From Mesonia maritima (GTDB lineage Bacteria; Bacteroidota; Bacteroidia; Flavobacteriales; Flavobacteriaceae): DNA of 64,000 nucleotides. Shown here piece after piece: positions 51,512 to 60,700 of this stretch (the stretch's first letter is position 1; every line of letters begins with the position of its first letter). Below the pieces are notes generated by a model. It had not been told where the DNA came from. It did no database searches and was given only the letters and a program-made list of their open reading frames with translations. The stretch covers positions 186,001 through 250,000 of the forward strand of contig NZ_JBHLUA010000003.1 in NCBI RefSeq assembly GCF_042433895.1, in the 5' to 3' direction. Both the position numbers and the translations under genes were made by a program.

Positions 51512-52969
51512 TTATTTTTTTTGCCAATTACTATTGAAAGAACATTTTTTGTATTCGCCGTTTATTTTAATGTAGGTTTCTGCAATGGTTTCTTTTTGCC
51601 ATTTTTCTACCGCTTTATATTTTTTTTCACGTAAAGCTAATTCTTTAATTTTAGAATAATCTTTTGCGTAATCGGCGATATGTTCTGGATAGCGATTGGT
51701 TACGGTAATAATTTTGAAGAATTTTTTTCCGGTATTGGTTTGATCGGTTAAAATTAACGAAACTTCATTCTCTTTTAAATTTACAACCTGATCGTAAATT
51801 ATTGGATCAACTTTGGTTAATTCAAAACGAGTATCTCCTGTCGTTGGGTTTATTAATTTACCACCGTCCCCTCTGGTTTCTTCTTCATCTGAAAGTGTTC
51901 TCGCAGCTTCATCGAAAGAGATATTTCCTTTTACAATTTCTGTTCGGATACTGTCTATTTTTTTCTGTGCGTTTTTCACCGTTTCCTCAGTAACTTCCGG
52001 TGTGATGATAATATGTCGAATATCTAATTTTTGTCCGCGGACTTTGTCTACGGTTACAATATGATAACCAAATTCAGATTTAAATGGTTTGCTGATTTCT
52101 CCTTCGCGTAAACTAAATGCAATTTGCTTAAAATCTTTATCTAACGGATCTTCTCTAGTAATTGTTAATTTACCTCCTTTTGCGCTGGTACCATCTTCTG
52201 AATAAAGTACAGCTTTGGTGGCAAAACTTGCGCCATTTTCAATAATATCATTTCTAATATCATTTAATTGCTTGATTACTTTTTGCTTTTCTTCCTCTGG
52301 AATTTCAGGTTCGATGACAATTTGTGCGATTTCTACTTCATCACCAAATTTTGGACGTTCATCTTCTGGAATTTTATTGAAAAACTCACGCACTTCTTCT
52401 GGCGTTACTTCTATATTTTCAACAATTTTATCTTGCATCGAATTGGCTAACTCACGTTCTTTATTAATTCGAATTAATTCTTTCCGAAGTTCTTCTACGC
52501 TTTCTTTTCGGTAAAACTCTAAAAGTTTATCCATACTACCGATTTGTTGCTCCATTCTGCTTAATTGTTGGTCTGTCATTCCGCTAATTCTAGCTTCAGA
52601 GACCAAAATAGTAGTATCTTGTTGGGCTTTATGCACGTACAATTTATTTTCCATTAAACGACCGGCTAATTGGCAATTGGTGATTTCTTCAGAAGATAAA
52701 CCTTGGTTTTTCATATCTTCTCGCATTTTAGTGATATCGCTTTCTAAAATAAGATAATCGCCAACTACGGCAGCAACACCGTCGGCTTTCATTCTTTTTT
52801 TCTTCTGAACGGTATCTTTTTTTACTAGCGGAACTTCTTTTTCTTCACCAGTAACAACTAACGTACTGTCTTTTAAATTTTGTGCGTTTACGTGAATTCC
52901 GCCGAGAAGGAATATCACGAGTAAAAAGTGCTTAGTTATAAATTTCAAATTTTTCGCTTTTAATTGCAT
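51512..52969 (-). CDS. SurA-type parvulin peptidyl-prolyl isomerase
   Basis: A 485-residue periplasmic chaperone with a signal peptide (residues about 10-29, ending VNAQ). Residues about 60-185 form the SurA N-domain (ADGVAAVVGDYLILESDITKM). Two parvulin domains follow: the first with EIAQIVIEPEIPEEEKQK, SEDGTSAKGGKL and FGYHIVTVDKVRG, the second with DIRHIIITPEVTEETVKNAQ and GDGGKLINPTTGDTRFELT. It escorts unfolded outer-membrane proteins to the BAM machine. Its start overlaps the preceding gene by 38 bases, or it begins at the TTG seven codons later. Confidence 0.88.
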   Translation of the reverse strand: MQLKAKNLKFITKHFLLVIFLLGGIHVNAQNLKDSTLVVTGEEKEVPLVKKDTVQKKKRMKADGVAAVVGDYLILESDITKMREDMKNQGLSSEEITNCQLAGRLMENKLYVHKAQQDTTILVSEARISGMTDQQLSRMEQQIGSMDKLLEFYRKESVEELRKELIRINKERELANSMQDKIVENIEVTPEEVREFFNKIPEDERPKFGDEVEIAQIVIEPEIPEEEKQKVIKQLNDIRNDIIENGASFATKAVLYSEDGTSAKGGKLTITREDPLDKDFKQIAFSLREGEISKPFKSEFGYHIVTVDKVRGQKLDIRHIIITPEVTEETVKNAQKKIDSIRTEIVKGNISFDEAARTLSDEEETRGDGGKLINPTTGDTRFELTKVDPIIYDQVVNLKENEVSLILTDQTNTGKKFFKIITVTNRYPEHIADYAKDYSKIKELALREKKYKAVEKWQKETIAETYIKINGEYKKCSFNSNWQKK

Positions 52970-53783
52970 CTTTTGTTATTTCTTTTTCAATTTTCTTTGC
53001 CAATTCTAATTTCCTACGGTTCAGCAAAATTTGTTTTATCGTAGGTTTTGCATATTCTAAAGGCGCTTGTTGTTTTCGCAAAAGTACGTCTTTAACTTTA
53101 ACTAAATAAACTCCTGTAGAATCTTGAAGTTGCAAAAAATTATCTTTCTGTAAAAAAGCTTCTTTATCTTCGATGTTTAAAGGCTTTACTTCTTCATAAA
53201 TATTTCTTGCACTTACCCAAATACTATCGTTTAAAGAGATAGATTTAAATTTTAAAGATTCTTTTTCTAAAAATTTGATATCTTTTTCTTCAAAACGTTT
53301 AAAACGTTCTTCAATTTTGTCGAGCTTCGGAAAATTTTTATTTAAATGAATATAACGCAGTTTTACCAAATCTTGGTTGAGTTTAAAATTCTCACGATTT
53401 GCGTTAAAATAAGCTTCAATTTCATTTTCGGTTAGCGTGGTATCGAGTTGTTTCCCGATAATAATATCTTTATAAGCTTCGATATAAAGTTCTTTTCGGT
53501 AATCAGCTACAAGTTGTTCAAACTTTTCCTGTTTCGCTAACGGAAGGTTTAATTTTGCTTGATCCATTAATAATTGTTCTGTCGCCCAGCGTGTTATAAA
53601 ATTATTCACCATTAACAGACTGTCTTCTTTTGAAATTTTCTGTGAAAGCGAATTTTTTAAATCTTCTTCATATAAATAAGAATCATTTACACGCGCCAAC
53701 GCCTGTTTCGGTTCTTCTTCTTGAAAATAAGAACAACTGCTAAGGCTAATTATTAAAAGAATTATGTAAGCTGTTTTATTCAA
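52932..53783 (-). CDS. Parvulin-like lipoprotein with a degenerate isomerase domain
   Basis: A 283-residue lipoprotein (lipobox SSC, Cys17). The N-terminal part resembles a SurA/PpiD N-domain (ALARVNDSYLYEEDLKNSL, TENEIEAYFNANRENF). The region where the isomerase should lie (about 130-230) has the size and helix pattern but lacks the GG and FGYH motifs, so it is probably a chaperone without catalysis. It overlaps both neighbours (8 and 38 bases), so the three genes are translated as one unit. Confidence 0.72.
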   Translation of the reverse strand: MNKTAYIILLIISLSSCSYFQEEEPKQALARVNDSYLYEEDLKNSLSQKISKEDSLLMVNNFITRWATEQLLMDQAKLNLPLAKQEKFEQLVADYRKELYIEAYKDIIIGKQLDTTLTENEIEAYFNANRENFKLNQDLVKLRYIHLNKNFPKLDKIEERFKRFEEKDIKFLEKESLKFKSISLNDSIWVSARNIYEEVKPLNIEDKEAFLQKDNFLQLQDSTGVYLVKVKDVLLRKQQAPLEYAKPTIKQILLNRRKLELAKKIEKEITKDAIKSEKFEIYN

Positions 53784-55683
53784 ATTTTCTCTTTGTTTTT
53801 TCTAGCACCTTTTTATTAATTTCGATATCGTGCTTTTCTCTAAGCGATTTTAACCACTCTTTTTCTAAGGTATTTTGATAGTCTGAAATTACCGCTCCGC
53901 GTGCTTCCTCAAAAGTTTTTTGTCTTTTTTCTTCTTTTTCGTGAACAGAAACTACAAGAAATACACCATTATTTTTATATACTTTCGAAATGCCTTTATT
54001 TGCTTTAAATTTTTCAGGAAGCGCGCTCGAATTTTCGGTGAATTTCCCTTCCGTGATGATGACTTTATCGAACTTTTCTGAAATTATTTCTTTCGAATCT
54101 TCATTCTTTAATTCACGTCTCACCTTTTTTACAGTTTTTTTATCCTCTGAAGAATAAATTACCGCGTCATAACTGGTCGCTTTTATATAATTTTCTTTAT
54201 AATTTTCATAGAATTTTTTAAGCGCAAGTGTATCTTCCGTGGCAGGATTCCAGATTTTCTTTTGCATTAAATCGAAAAGTAATAATCCGTTTTTATATTC
54301 TTTTACGATGGAAGCGTATTCTGGATTTGTTTCTGCTAAATGTGCTTTATGATAATTGACTAAAAAATCGTTTTTATAATTTTCATAGGCTTTTTGAATT
54401 TGTAAATCGGTTATGCCTCGTTTTGAAACCGAATATTTTTTTTCAACGAAATCTGCAAATTCCTGAAACGTTTTTCCTTCTCCATTTATAGCGATTAAAA
54501 GTTCATCTGCATTTTCGATTTTCGGATCTATTTTATTGCTGAATTTCTCAAAAACCGCCTTTCTATTTTCATTTTCTTTAACGGCATAAAGTTCTTCAAT
54601 ATCTTCAATTAAATTTTCATTTATTAATTGTGATCGGGAATCTGACTTTATTTTATTTTCCAAATGTGGTCGCTCTTCTTCTAAACTTCCAATCGGTTTT
54701 TTGCTGAATAATTTTATAATATGCCAACCGTATTTTGTTTGAAAAGGTTCGGTTATATCGGCACTATCTTGCAAAGCGAATGCTTTTTCTTGAAAAGTTT
54801 CAGAGTTTAAAGTTCCGCGCATAAACGCTCGCAACTTTCCGCCATTTACAGCTGTATTTTCGTCTTCACTAAACTGTTTTGCTAGATCGGCAAAATCTGC
54901 TCCGTTTTGTAATTTATCGTAAATTAACTCAATTTGCTGTTTTACTTTTACCGAATCTTTATCCTTTGTATTTAATAGAATATGCGCTACATTTACTTCG
55001 CCATCATTTTTTCTACGCTTATTAATTTTCACAAGATGATACCCGAAACGGGTTTTAAAAGGTTTTGAAATTTCACCTTCTTTAGTATTGTAAGCAGCAG
55101 TTTCAAAAGGATAAACCATTTTAAAAACGCTAAACCAACCTACATTTCCTTCATTTGCTCTTACGGAAGGATCTTCTGAATATTCCTTAGCAACCGTCAC
55201 AAAATCTTCACCACTTAAAATTTTGTTTCGCGCTTCTTCAATTTTTTTATAAGCTTTTAACGTGTCTTTTGCAGTAGCTTGATCACTTACTTGCACTAAA
55301 ATATGACTCGCATTAATTTCTTCTTGCAAACGTTTATAAGCTTCGTTCACCAATTTTTCGGTTACTTCGCTATCTTTTAAATATTTTTTCGCAAGCTGAT
55401 TCTTATATAGAGAAAATTCCCGCTGAAAGGTTTCGAGCGTATCTAAGCCCATTTTTTCAGCAGCCATTAATTTTAATTGATAATTCACAAATAAATCGAT
55501 ATAATTGTCGACATCTTCTTGCGATTTATCTTCAATAAGTTTCAGGTTTTTCGAAAAAACTTGTTCAAATTCACTTCTGTAAATTGGTTTATTATCGATA
55601 GTCATTAAAACCTCATCTGCCTCTTGAGCTTTCGTTGCAAAACTTACGGCAAGTATAAAAAGTAACGCGAATATTTTTTTCAT
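53776..55683 (-). CDS. PpiD/SurA-like parvulin isomerase, large form
   Basis: A 635-residue periplasmic protein from the ATG at 55683 (signal peptide MKKIFALLFILAVSFATKA; the open frame 18 codons upstream is not needed). The N-domain is EVLMTIDNKPIYRSEFEQVF, followed by two parvulin domains: NASHILVQVSDQATAKD with SEDPSVRANEGNVGWFS and FKTRFGYHLVKINKRR, and NVAHILLNTKDKDSV with SEDENTAVNGGKLRAFMRG and FQTKYGWHIIKLFS. A long C-terminal region has no recognised domain. It should assist folding of outer-membrane proteins and leads the operon. Confidence 0.87.
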   Translation of the reverse strand: MKKIFALLFILAVSFATKAQEADEVLMTIDNKPIYRSEFEQVFSKNLKLIEDKSQEDVDNYIDLFVNYQLKLMAAEKMGLDTLETFQREFSLYKNQLAKKYLKDSEVTEKLVNEAYKRLQEEINASHILVQVSDQATAKDTLKAYKKIEEARNKILSGEDFVTVAKEYSEDPSVRANEGNVGWFSVFKMVYPFETAAYNTKEGEISKPFKTRFGYHLVKINKRRKNDGEVNVAHILLNTKDKDSVKVKQQIELIYDKLQNGADFADLAKQFSEDENTAVNGGKLRAFMRGTLNSETFQEKAFALQDSADITEPFQTKYGWHIIKLFSKKPIGSLEEERPHLENKIKSDSRSQLINENLIEDIEELYAVKENENRKAVFEKFSNKIDPKIENADELLIAINGEGKTFQEFADFVEKKYSVSKRGITDLQIQKAYENYKNDFLVNYHKAHLAETNPEYASIVKEYKNGLLLFDLMQKKIWNPATEDTLALKKFYENYKENYIKATSYDAVIYSSEDKKTVKKVRRELKNEDSKEIISEKFDKVIITEGKFTENSSALPEKFKANKGISKVYKNNGVFLVVSVHEKEEKRQKTFEEARGAVISDYQNTLEKEWLKSLREKHDIEINKKVLEKTKRKFE

Positions 55684-55802
55684 TGAAAAGATTTCTGTTA
55701 ATGCGCTCAAAAATAAGAAAACAATTGCTTTTAGCAAGCTATAGCTTAACGTAGATTAATAATTTTAAGTATTTTAGTGATTAAAATTTTATTTTTTTAA
55801 GC

Positions 55803-56258
55803 ATGAAATATACCACTGAAATAATAATTAACGCTCCACGAGCTGAAGTAATTGAAAAAATGGATAGCGTTGAAAATCTAAAGCATTGGCAACACGGGCT
55901 TCTAGAGGCAAAACCACTATCTGGTGAAGTTGGTAAAGAAGGTTCTACAATGCGTTTAAAGTATAAATTCGGAAAACGTGATATGGAAATGATTGAAACG
56001 GTTCTAAAAAATAATTTACCGGAAGAATTTCATGCAACTTACGATACCAAAGGCGTTCATAATATTCAGAAGAACTTTTTTGAAGAATTACCCAAAGGAA
56101 AAACAAAATGGATTTCTCACAGTGAATTTCAATTTAGCAGTTTGGCTTTAAAAGTAATGGGATTTTTAATGCCAGGTGCTTTTAAAAAACAGTCCAAAAA
56201 ATATATGGAAGATTTCAAAAATTTTGTGGAACAAGGAAAAAGCGTAGCAGAACAATAG
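55803..56258 (+). CDS. SRPBCC-fold protein
   Basis: A 151-residue protein of the START/Bet v1-like (SRPBCC) ligand-binding superfamily. The fold marks are YTTEIIINAPRAEVIEKMDS, LKHWQHGLLEAKPLSGEVGK and TKWISHSEFQFSSLALKV. The ligand is unknown and no signal peptide is seen. It sits alone between two minus-strand operons and ends into a structured repeat. Confidence 0.78.
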   Translation: MKYTTEIIINAPRAEVIEKMDSVENLKHWQHGLLEAKPLSGEVGKEGSTMRLKYKFGKRDMEMIETVLKNNLPEEFHATYDTKGVHNIQKNFFEELPKGKTKWISHSEFQFSSLALKVMGFLMPGAFKKQSKKYMEDFKNFVEQGKSVAEQ

Positions 56259-56261
56259 AAA

Positions 56262-56402
56262 AAAGAGACTGTCTAAAAAGTCTATTTTCCGTCAACCTGA
56301 ACTTGATTCAGGTTCTCATCCTGATTTGTATTTCAGCAAGATGAGATTCTAAAATAAATTTAGAATGACGTTTTTTTTAACCTTTTCAGACATTCTCTTT
56401 TA
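56262..56402. repeat. Cloverleaf-like structured repeat between convergent genes (copy 2)
   Basis: An outer stem (AAAGAGACTGTCTAAAAAGT at about 56262-56281 with 56380-56400, two or three mismatches and a bulge) encloses three hairpins: CCTGAA/TTCAGG (56297-56312), TCTCAT/ATGAGA (56314-56346) and TTCTAAA/TTTAGAA (56347-56365). It has A and T runs at the outside. It lies between the convergent SRPBCC and PPIase genes and resembles repeats I know to be dispersed in flavobacterial genomes. Confidence 0.75.
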
Positions 56403-56416
56403 ATATTTATTTAAGT

Positions 56417-57349
56417 TTAGGAAACTGAAATTAATTCTACTTCAAAAATTAAAACCGCGTTTGGCGGGATAACTCCACCGGCTCCACGCTCACCAGATCC
56501 TAATTCTGATGGAATTACGAACTCAGCTTTTTCGCCTTCAGCAAGTAATAAAATTCCTTCGTCCCAACCCGGAATTACGTGACCAACACCTACCGGAAAT
56601 TGAATAGGATCGTTTCGTTTAAATGAAGAATCGAAAACGGTCCCGTCTAACAACATTCCTTTATAATGAACTTTTACGGTTTTTCCTTTTTCAGCTTTTT
56701 TTCCTTCGGTTTTATGGGTGATTTTATAATATAAACCGCTTTCTGTTTTTTCAAAACCTTGAGTTACTTTCGCGATTTTTTCTTCTTGCTCCTTTTTGGC
56801 TTCCGCTTCTCTTTTTGCTTTGCTTTCATTAAATTCTGCAAAAGCTTTTGCAGCATCAAAATTTTCGGCCTCTTCTCCTACTCGTTTAATTTCTAAACTT
56901 TCAATTTTATCGTTTTGCTGAATAGAATCTACCACATTTTGACCTTCAACCACTTCTCCAAAAACAGTGTGTTTCCCGTCTAGCCATGGAGTTTCTAAAT
57001 GCGTAATAAAAAATTGACTCCCGTTTGTTCCAGGTCCGGCGTTTGCCATTGAAAGAATTCCCGGTTTATGATGCGTTAATTCTGGATGAATTTCATCATC
57101 AAACTGGTAACCCGGTCCCCCGGTTCCGGTTCCTTTTGGATCACCGCCTTGCACCATGAATTCTGGAATTACACGATGAAATTTAAGTCCGTCGTAGTAC
57201 GGTTCACCTTCAGCTTTGGCTTTGTTTTCTATTTTTCCTTCTGCAAGACCTACAAAATTACCAACCGTTCCCGGCGTTTTTTTATAAGTTAATTGCACTA
57301 AAATTTCTCCTTTTGTAGTGTTGAATTTTGCGTATAAACCGTTTTCCAT
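56417..57349 (-). CDS. Cyclophilin-FKBP fusion peptidyl-prolyl isomerase
   Basis: A 310-residue protein with two different isomerase folds. Residues 1-155 are a cyclophilin (YYDGLKFHRVIPEFMVQGGD, GTGTGGPGYQFDDEIHPEL, MANAGPGTNGSQFFITHL, LDGKHTVFGEVVEGQNV, with catalytic Arg in FHRV). A lysine- and glutamate-rich linker (about 160-200) leads to an FKBP (about 205-310: KVHYKGMLLDGTVFDSSFKR, VGVGHVIPGWDEGILLLAEG, AVLIFEVELIS). Such dual-family immunophilins are known from some unicellular eukaryotes and flavobacteria. No signal peptide is seen, so it is cytoplasmic. It follows recQ on the minus strand but a terminator lies between. Confidence 0.92.
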   Translation of the reverse strand: MENGLYAKFNTTKGEILVQLTYKKTPGTVGNFVGLAEGKIENKAKAEGEPYYDGLKFHRVIPEFMVQGGDPKGTGTGGPGYQFDDEIHPELTHHKPGILSMANAGPGTNGSQFFITHLETPWLDGKHTVFGEVVEGQNVVDSIQQNDKIESLEIKRVGEEAENFDAAKAFAEFNESKAKREAEAKKEQEEKIAKVTQGFEKTESGLYYKITHKTEGKKAEKGKTVKVHYKGMLLDGTVFDSSFKRNDPIQFPVGVGHVIPGWDEGILLLAEGEKAEFVIPSELGSGERGAGGVIPPNAVLIFEVELISVS

Positions 57350-57418
57350 GAATTGTTATTTTTTTGAAAGTGCAAATATAAGGTCTTCTAAAACGGCTTC
57401 CTAATAAATTTGGAGCAC

Positions 57419-57449
57419 AAAAAAATCCGAAGAAAACTTCGGATTTTTA
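57419..57449 (-). terminator. Terminator after recQ
   Basis: AAAAATCCGAAG (57421-57432) pairs with CTTCGGATTTTT (57437-57448) around an AAAA loop. It directly follows the recQ end on the minus strand. Confidence 0.9.
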
Positions 57450-57452
57450 AAT

Positions 57453-59645
57453 TTAGTTAGCGACATCACTTATAAATTTAATTCGATAAAGTCTTATTTC
57501 TTCATCTTCAAATTCACCATCAAACTCTTCCATGGCTTCTTCTACATTATCGGTTTCAGAATCTAGAAAATATTCGTGTAAATCTTCTTGTTGTTCTTCA
57601 TCTAGAATTTCATCGATCCAATAGGAAATGTTAAGTTTGGTTCCACTATATACAATAGCTTCCATTTCTTTTATGAAATCGCTCATTTCCATTCCTTTTG
57701 CATCTGCAATATCAGTAAGCGGCAATTTTCGGTCTACATTTTGAATAATGTAAAGTTTTAACGCACTATTGGCACCGGTAGATTTCACCACTAAATCGTC
57801 TGGACGGGTAATGTCATTATCGGCTACATAACTTTCAATAAGTTGAAGAAACTCACGTCCGTATTTTTTGGCTTTCCCTTCTCCAACACCATGAATATTA
57901 ATTAATTCTTGCATTGTGATAGGATATTTTACAGCCATATCTTCTAAAGACGGATCTTGAAAAACTACAAATGGCGGAACTTCTTTTTTCTTCGCTACTT
58001 TTTTTCGAAGATCTTTAAGCATTTTCATTAATCTATCGTCTGCAGACCCGCCGCCTTTCTTGGGAGTAATTATATTTTCAGCATCATCGGTATCATAAAT
58101 ATGATCTTCGGTCATCATAAATGAAGAAGGATTTTGTAAGAATTCTTCTCCTTTTTTTGTTAACTTAATTACACCGTAGGTTTCAATATCTTTACGCAAC
58201 ATTCCATCAACCAATACTTGACGAATTAATGCCATCCAGAAATTAGCGTCTTTATTTTTTCCTTTTCCAAAAAGCGCATTTTCATCGGTTTTATGGGATT
58301 TTATTAAAGCGTTAGATTTTCCAATTAAGGTATTAACTACTTCTTTACTTTTATAAAGTTGATTGGTTGCTTTTACGGTTTTCAGCAATAACTCAACTTC
58401 TTCTTTTGCTTCGTGTTTTTTCTTTGGATTTCTTACATTATCATCCATATCGGCTCCTTCGCCGGTTGTATCATCGAAATCTTCTCCAAAATAATGAAGA
58501 ATAAATTTTCTACGAGACATAGAAGTTTCTGCATAAGCAACTACTTCTTGCAAAAGTGCATGCCCAACTTCTTGTTCGGCTACCGGTTTGCCGCTCATAA
58601 ATTTTTCGAGCTTTTCGATATCTTTATAGGCGTAAAAGGCGAGGCAATGACCTTCACCGCCATCTCTTCCCGCTCTACCGGTTTCTTGATAATAACTTTC
58701 GATACTTTTTGGAATATCATGATGAATTACAAAACGTACATCGGGTTTATCGATTCCCATTCCGAAGGCAATTGTAGCGACCACAACATCGGCATCTTCC
58801 ATTAAGAACATGTCTTGATGTTTCGCGCGTGTTTTAGCATCTAAACCTGCATGATAAGGAATCGCCGAAACACCATTTACTTGAAGTGTTTGAGCTAATT
58901 CTTCAACCTTTTTTCGGCTTAAGCAGTAAATAATTCCGCTTTTTCCTGAATTCTGTTTTACAAAACGAATAATATCGGCATCGACATTGGCCGTTTTTGG
59001 ACGAATTTCATAATATAAATTCGGTCGGTTAAAAGAAGCTTTAAATGTATTTGCATCAGTTACGCCTAAGTTTTTAAGAATATCTTCTTGTACTTTTGGT
59101 GTAGCGGTTGCTGTTAACGCAATTATGGGAATATTATCTCCAATTCTACCGATAATTCTTCTTAAATTTCGGTATTCGGGTCTAAAATCGTGACCCCATT
59201 CTGAAATACAATGAGCTTCATCAATCGCTAAAAAAGAAATATTTTCCTTTTTAAGAAAATCTATATGTTCTTCTTTTGTAAGCGATTCGGGCGCAACGTA
59301 AAGCAGTTTTGTTATTCCGTTAGAAATATCTGCTTTTACTTGTTTTACTTCGGTTTTGTTCAAAGAAGAATTTAAAACATGCGCAACGCCGTGTTCAGAT
59401 GAAATTCCGCGAATAGCATCTACCTGATTTTTCATTAACGCGATAAGTGGAGAAACCACAATGGCGGTTCCTTCTTTTATAAGCGCAGGAAGTTGGTAGC
59501 ATAGCGACTTACCGCCTCCTGTTGGCATGATTACAAACGTATTTTCGTTTGCGACAATACTTTTAATTACTTCTTCTTGTAATCCTTTAAATTGGCTAAA
59601 ACCAAAATATTTTTTTAATTCGTGGTGTAAATCGATTTCTGTCAA
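57453..59645 (-). CDS. recQ: ATP-dependent DNA helicase RecQ
   Basis: A 730-residue 3'-5' helicase of the RecQ family. It starts YFGFSQFKGLQEEVIKSIVA, with Walker A MPTGGGKSLCYQLPAL, Walker B LAIDEAHCISEWGHDFRPEY, GIIYCLSRKKVEELAQ and QETGRAGRDGGEGHCLAFY. An RQC winged-helix region and an HRDC domain (PITMQELINIHGVGEGKAKK) follow, with a final acidic tail. It is longer than E. coli RecQ, as is usual in the phylum. It diverges from the kpsF gene. Confidence 0.95.
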   Translation of the reverse strand: MTEIDLHHELKKYFGFSQFKGLQEEVIKSIVANENTFVIMPTGGGKSLCYQLPALIKEGTAIVVSPLIALMKNQVDAIRGISSEHGVAHVLNSSLNKTEVKQVKADISNGITKLLYVAPESLTKEEHIDFLKKENISFLAIDEAHCISEWGHDFRPEYRNLRRIIGRIGDNIPIIALTATATPKVQEDILKNLGVTDANTFKASFNRPNLYYEIRPKTANVDADIIRFVKQNSGKSGIIYCLSRKKVEELAQTLQVNGVSAIPYHAGLDAKTRAKHQDMFLMEDADVVVATIAFGMGIDKPDVRFVIHHDIPKSIESYYQETGRAGRDGGEGHCLAFYAYKDIEKLEKFMSGKPVAEQEVGHALLQEVVAYAETSMSRRKFILHYFGEDFDDTTGEGADMDDNVRNPKKKHEAKEEVELLLKTVKATNQLYKSKEVVNTLIGKSNALIKSHKTDENALFGKGKNKDANFWMALIRQVLVDGMLRKDIETYGVIKLTKKGEEFLQNPSSFMMTEDHIYDTDDAENIITPKKGGGSADDRLMKMLKDLRKKVAKKKEVPPFVVFQDPSLEDMAVKYPITMQELINIHGVGEGKAKKYGREFLQLIESYVADNDITRPDDLVVKSTGANSALKLYIIQNVDRKLPLTDIADAKGMEMSDFIKEMEAIVYSGTKLNISYWIDEILDEEQQEDLHEYFLDSETDNVEEAMEEFDGEFEDEEIRLYRIKFISDVAN

Positions 59646-59672
59646 ACTGATTTTTTATGTTACAATTTTACA

Positions 59673-59680
59673 TACCTTTG
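59673..59680 (+). promoter_or_regulatory. -7 promoter box of kpsF
   Basis: TACCTTTG is a full TAnnTTTG match about 57 bases upstream of the ATG at 59737, in the recQ-kpsF divergent gap. A correctly spaced TTG is not obvious. Confidence 0.4.
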
Positions 59681-59736
59681 TCATACTAAAGATACATATT
59701 TCTTTAGTACTTACAAATTCAAATATTACAAAATTA

Positions 59737-60699
59737 ATGCTTCAAAACAACATACTTTCGGTTGCAAAAGAAACAATTTCCAACGAAGCAAAAGCTGTTG
59801 AAAATCTCAAAAATTTATTAGATCAAGAATTTTCCGATGCCGTTGAATATATCTATAACTCCAAAGGTAGGGTAATTATTACAGGAATTGGCAAAAGTGC
59901 AATTATTGCTACTAAAATTGTAGCGACATTAAATTCTACCGGAACGCCTGCAATTTTTATGCATGCTGCAGATGCGATTCACGGCGATTTAGGAACGATA
60001 CAAGAAGAAGATGTTGTGATTTGTATTTCTAAAAGTGGAAATACACCAGAAATTAAAGTCTTGGTTCCGCTTATTAAAAATTTTAAAAATAAACTCATTG
60101 CCATTACAGGGAATAAAGAATCTTTTTTAGGAACACAAGCAGATTTTGTACTCAATGCTTATATTGAAGAAGAAGCTTGTCCTAATAATTTAGCTCCCAC
60201 CACAAGTACAACAGCGCAATTAGTTATTGGCGATGCGCTTGCGGTTTGCCTGTTGCATTTAAAAGGATTTACCAGTAAAGATTTTGCAAAATATCACCCC
60301 GGTGGCGCTTTAGGAAAAAAATTATATTTACGAATTAGTGATATTACTTCAGAAAATAAAAAACCAAAAGTCACTCCAAATACGAAGATTAATCAAGTAA
60401 TTGTAGAAATTTCTGAAAAAATGCTTGGAGTAACTGCGGTAATTGATAACGATAAAATTGTGGGAATTATAACCGATGGAGATTTAAGAAGAATGCTTTC
60501 TAAAAACATCGATTTCTCAGAATTAACCGCAAAAGATATTATGGGAAAAAACCCTAAACTAATTTCGAATAATGCGATGGCTGTTGATGCGATCGATTTG
60601 TTGGAGAAAAATGAAATCTCTCAATTAATTGCTGAAGAAAACGGAAAATATAAAGGTATTGTGCACCTTCATAATTTAATAAAAGAAGGAATTATATAG
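59737..60699 (+). CDS. Arabinose-5-phosphate isomerase (KpsF/GutQ/KdsD family)
   Basis: A 320-residue enzyme converting ribulose-5-phosphate to arabinose-5-phosphate, the precursor of the Kdo sugar of lipopolysaccharide. The start at the ATG 59737 (MLQNNILSVAKETI) is the family norm; the longer open frame overlaps recQ and is noise. The SIS domain shows VIITGIGKSAIIATKIVATL, MHAADAIHGDLGTI, ICISKSGNTPEI and PTTSTTAQLVIGDALAV. Two CBS domains follow (about 200-320). It leads an operon with tatC, an AhpD-like gene and lptB. Confidence 0.92.
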   Translation: MLQNNILSVAKETISNEAKAVENLKNLLDQEFSDAVEYIYNSKGRVIITGIGKSAIIATKIVATLNSTGTPAIFMHAADAIHGDLGTIQEEDVVICISKSGNTPEIKVLVPLIKNFKNKLIAITGNKESFLGTQADFVLNAYIEEEACPNNLAPTTSTTAQLVIGDALAVCLLHLKGFTSKDFAKYHPGGALGKKLYLRISDITSENKKPKVTPNTKINQVIVEISEKMLGVTAVIDNDKIVGIITDGDLRRMLSKNIDFSELTAKDIMGKNPKLISNNAMAVDAIDLLEKNEISQLIAEENGKYKGIVHLHNLIKEGII

Positions 60700-60700
60700 T

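Noticed and set aside
59527..59736. N-terminal extension of the KpsF gene overlapping recQ
   Set aside because: It overlaps the first 120 bases of recQ, contains the kpsF -7 box, and homologues start at MLQNN-like sequences.
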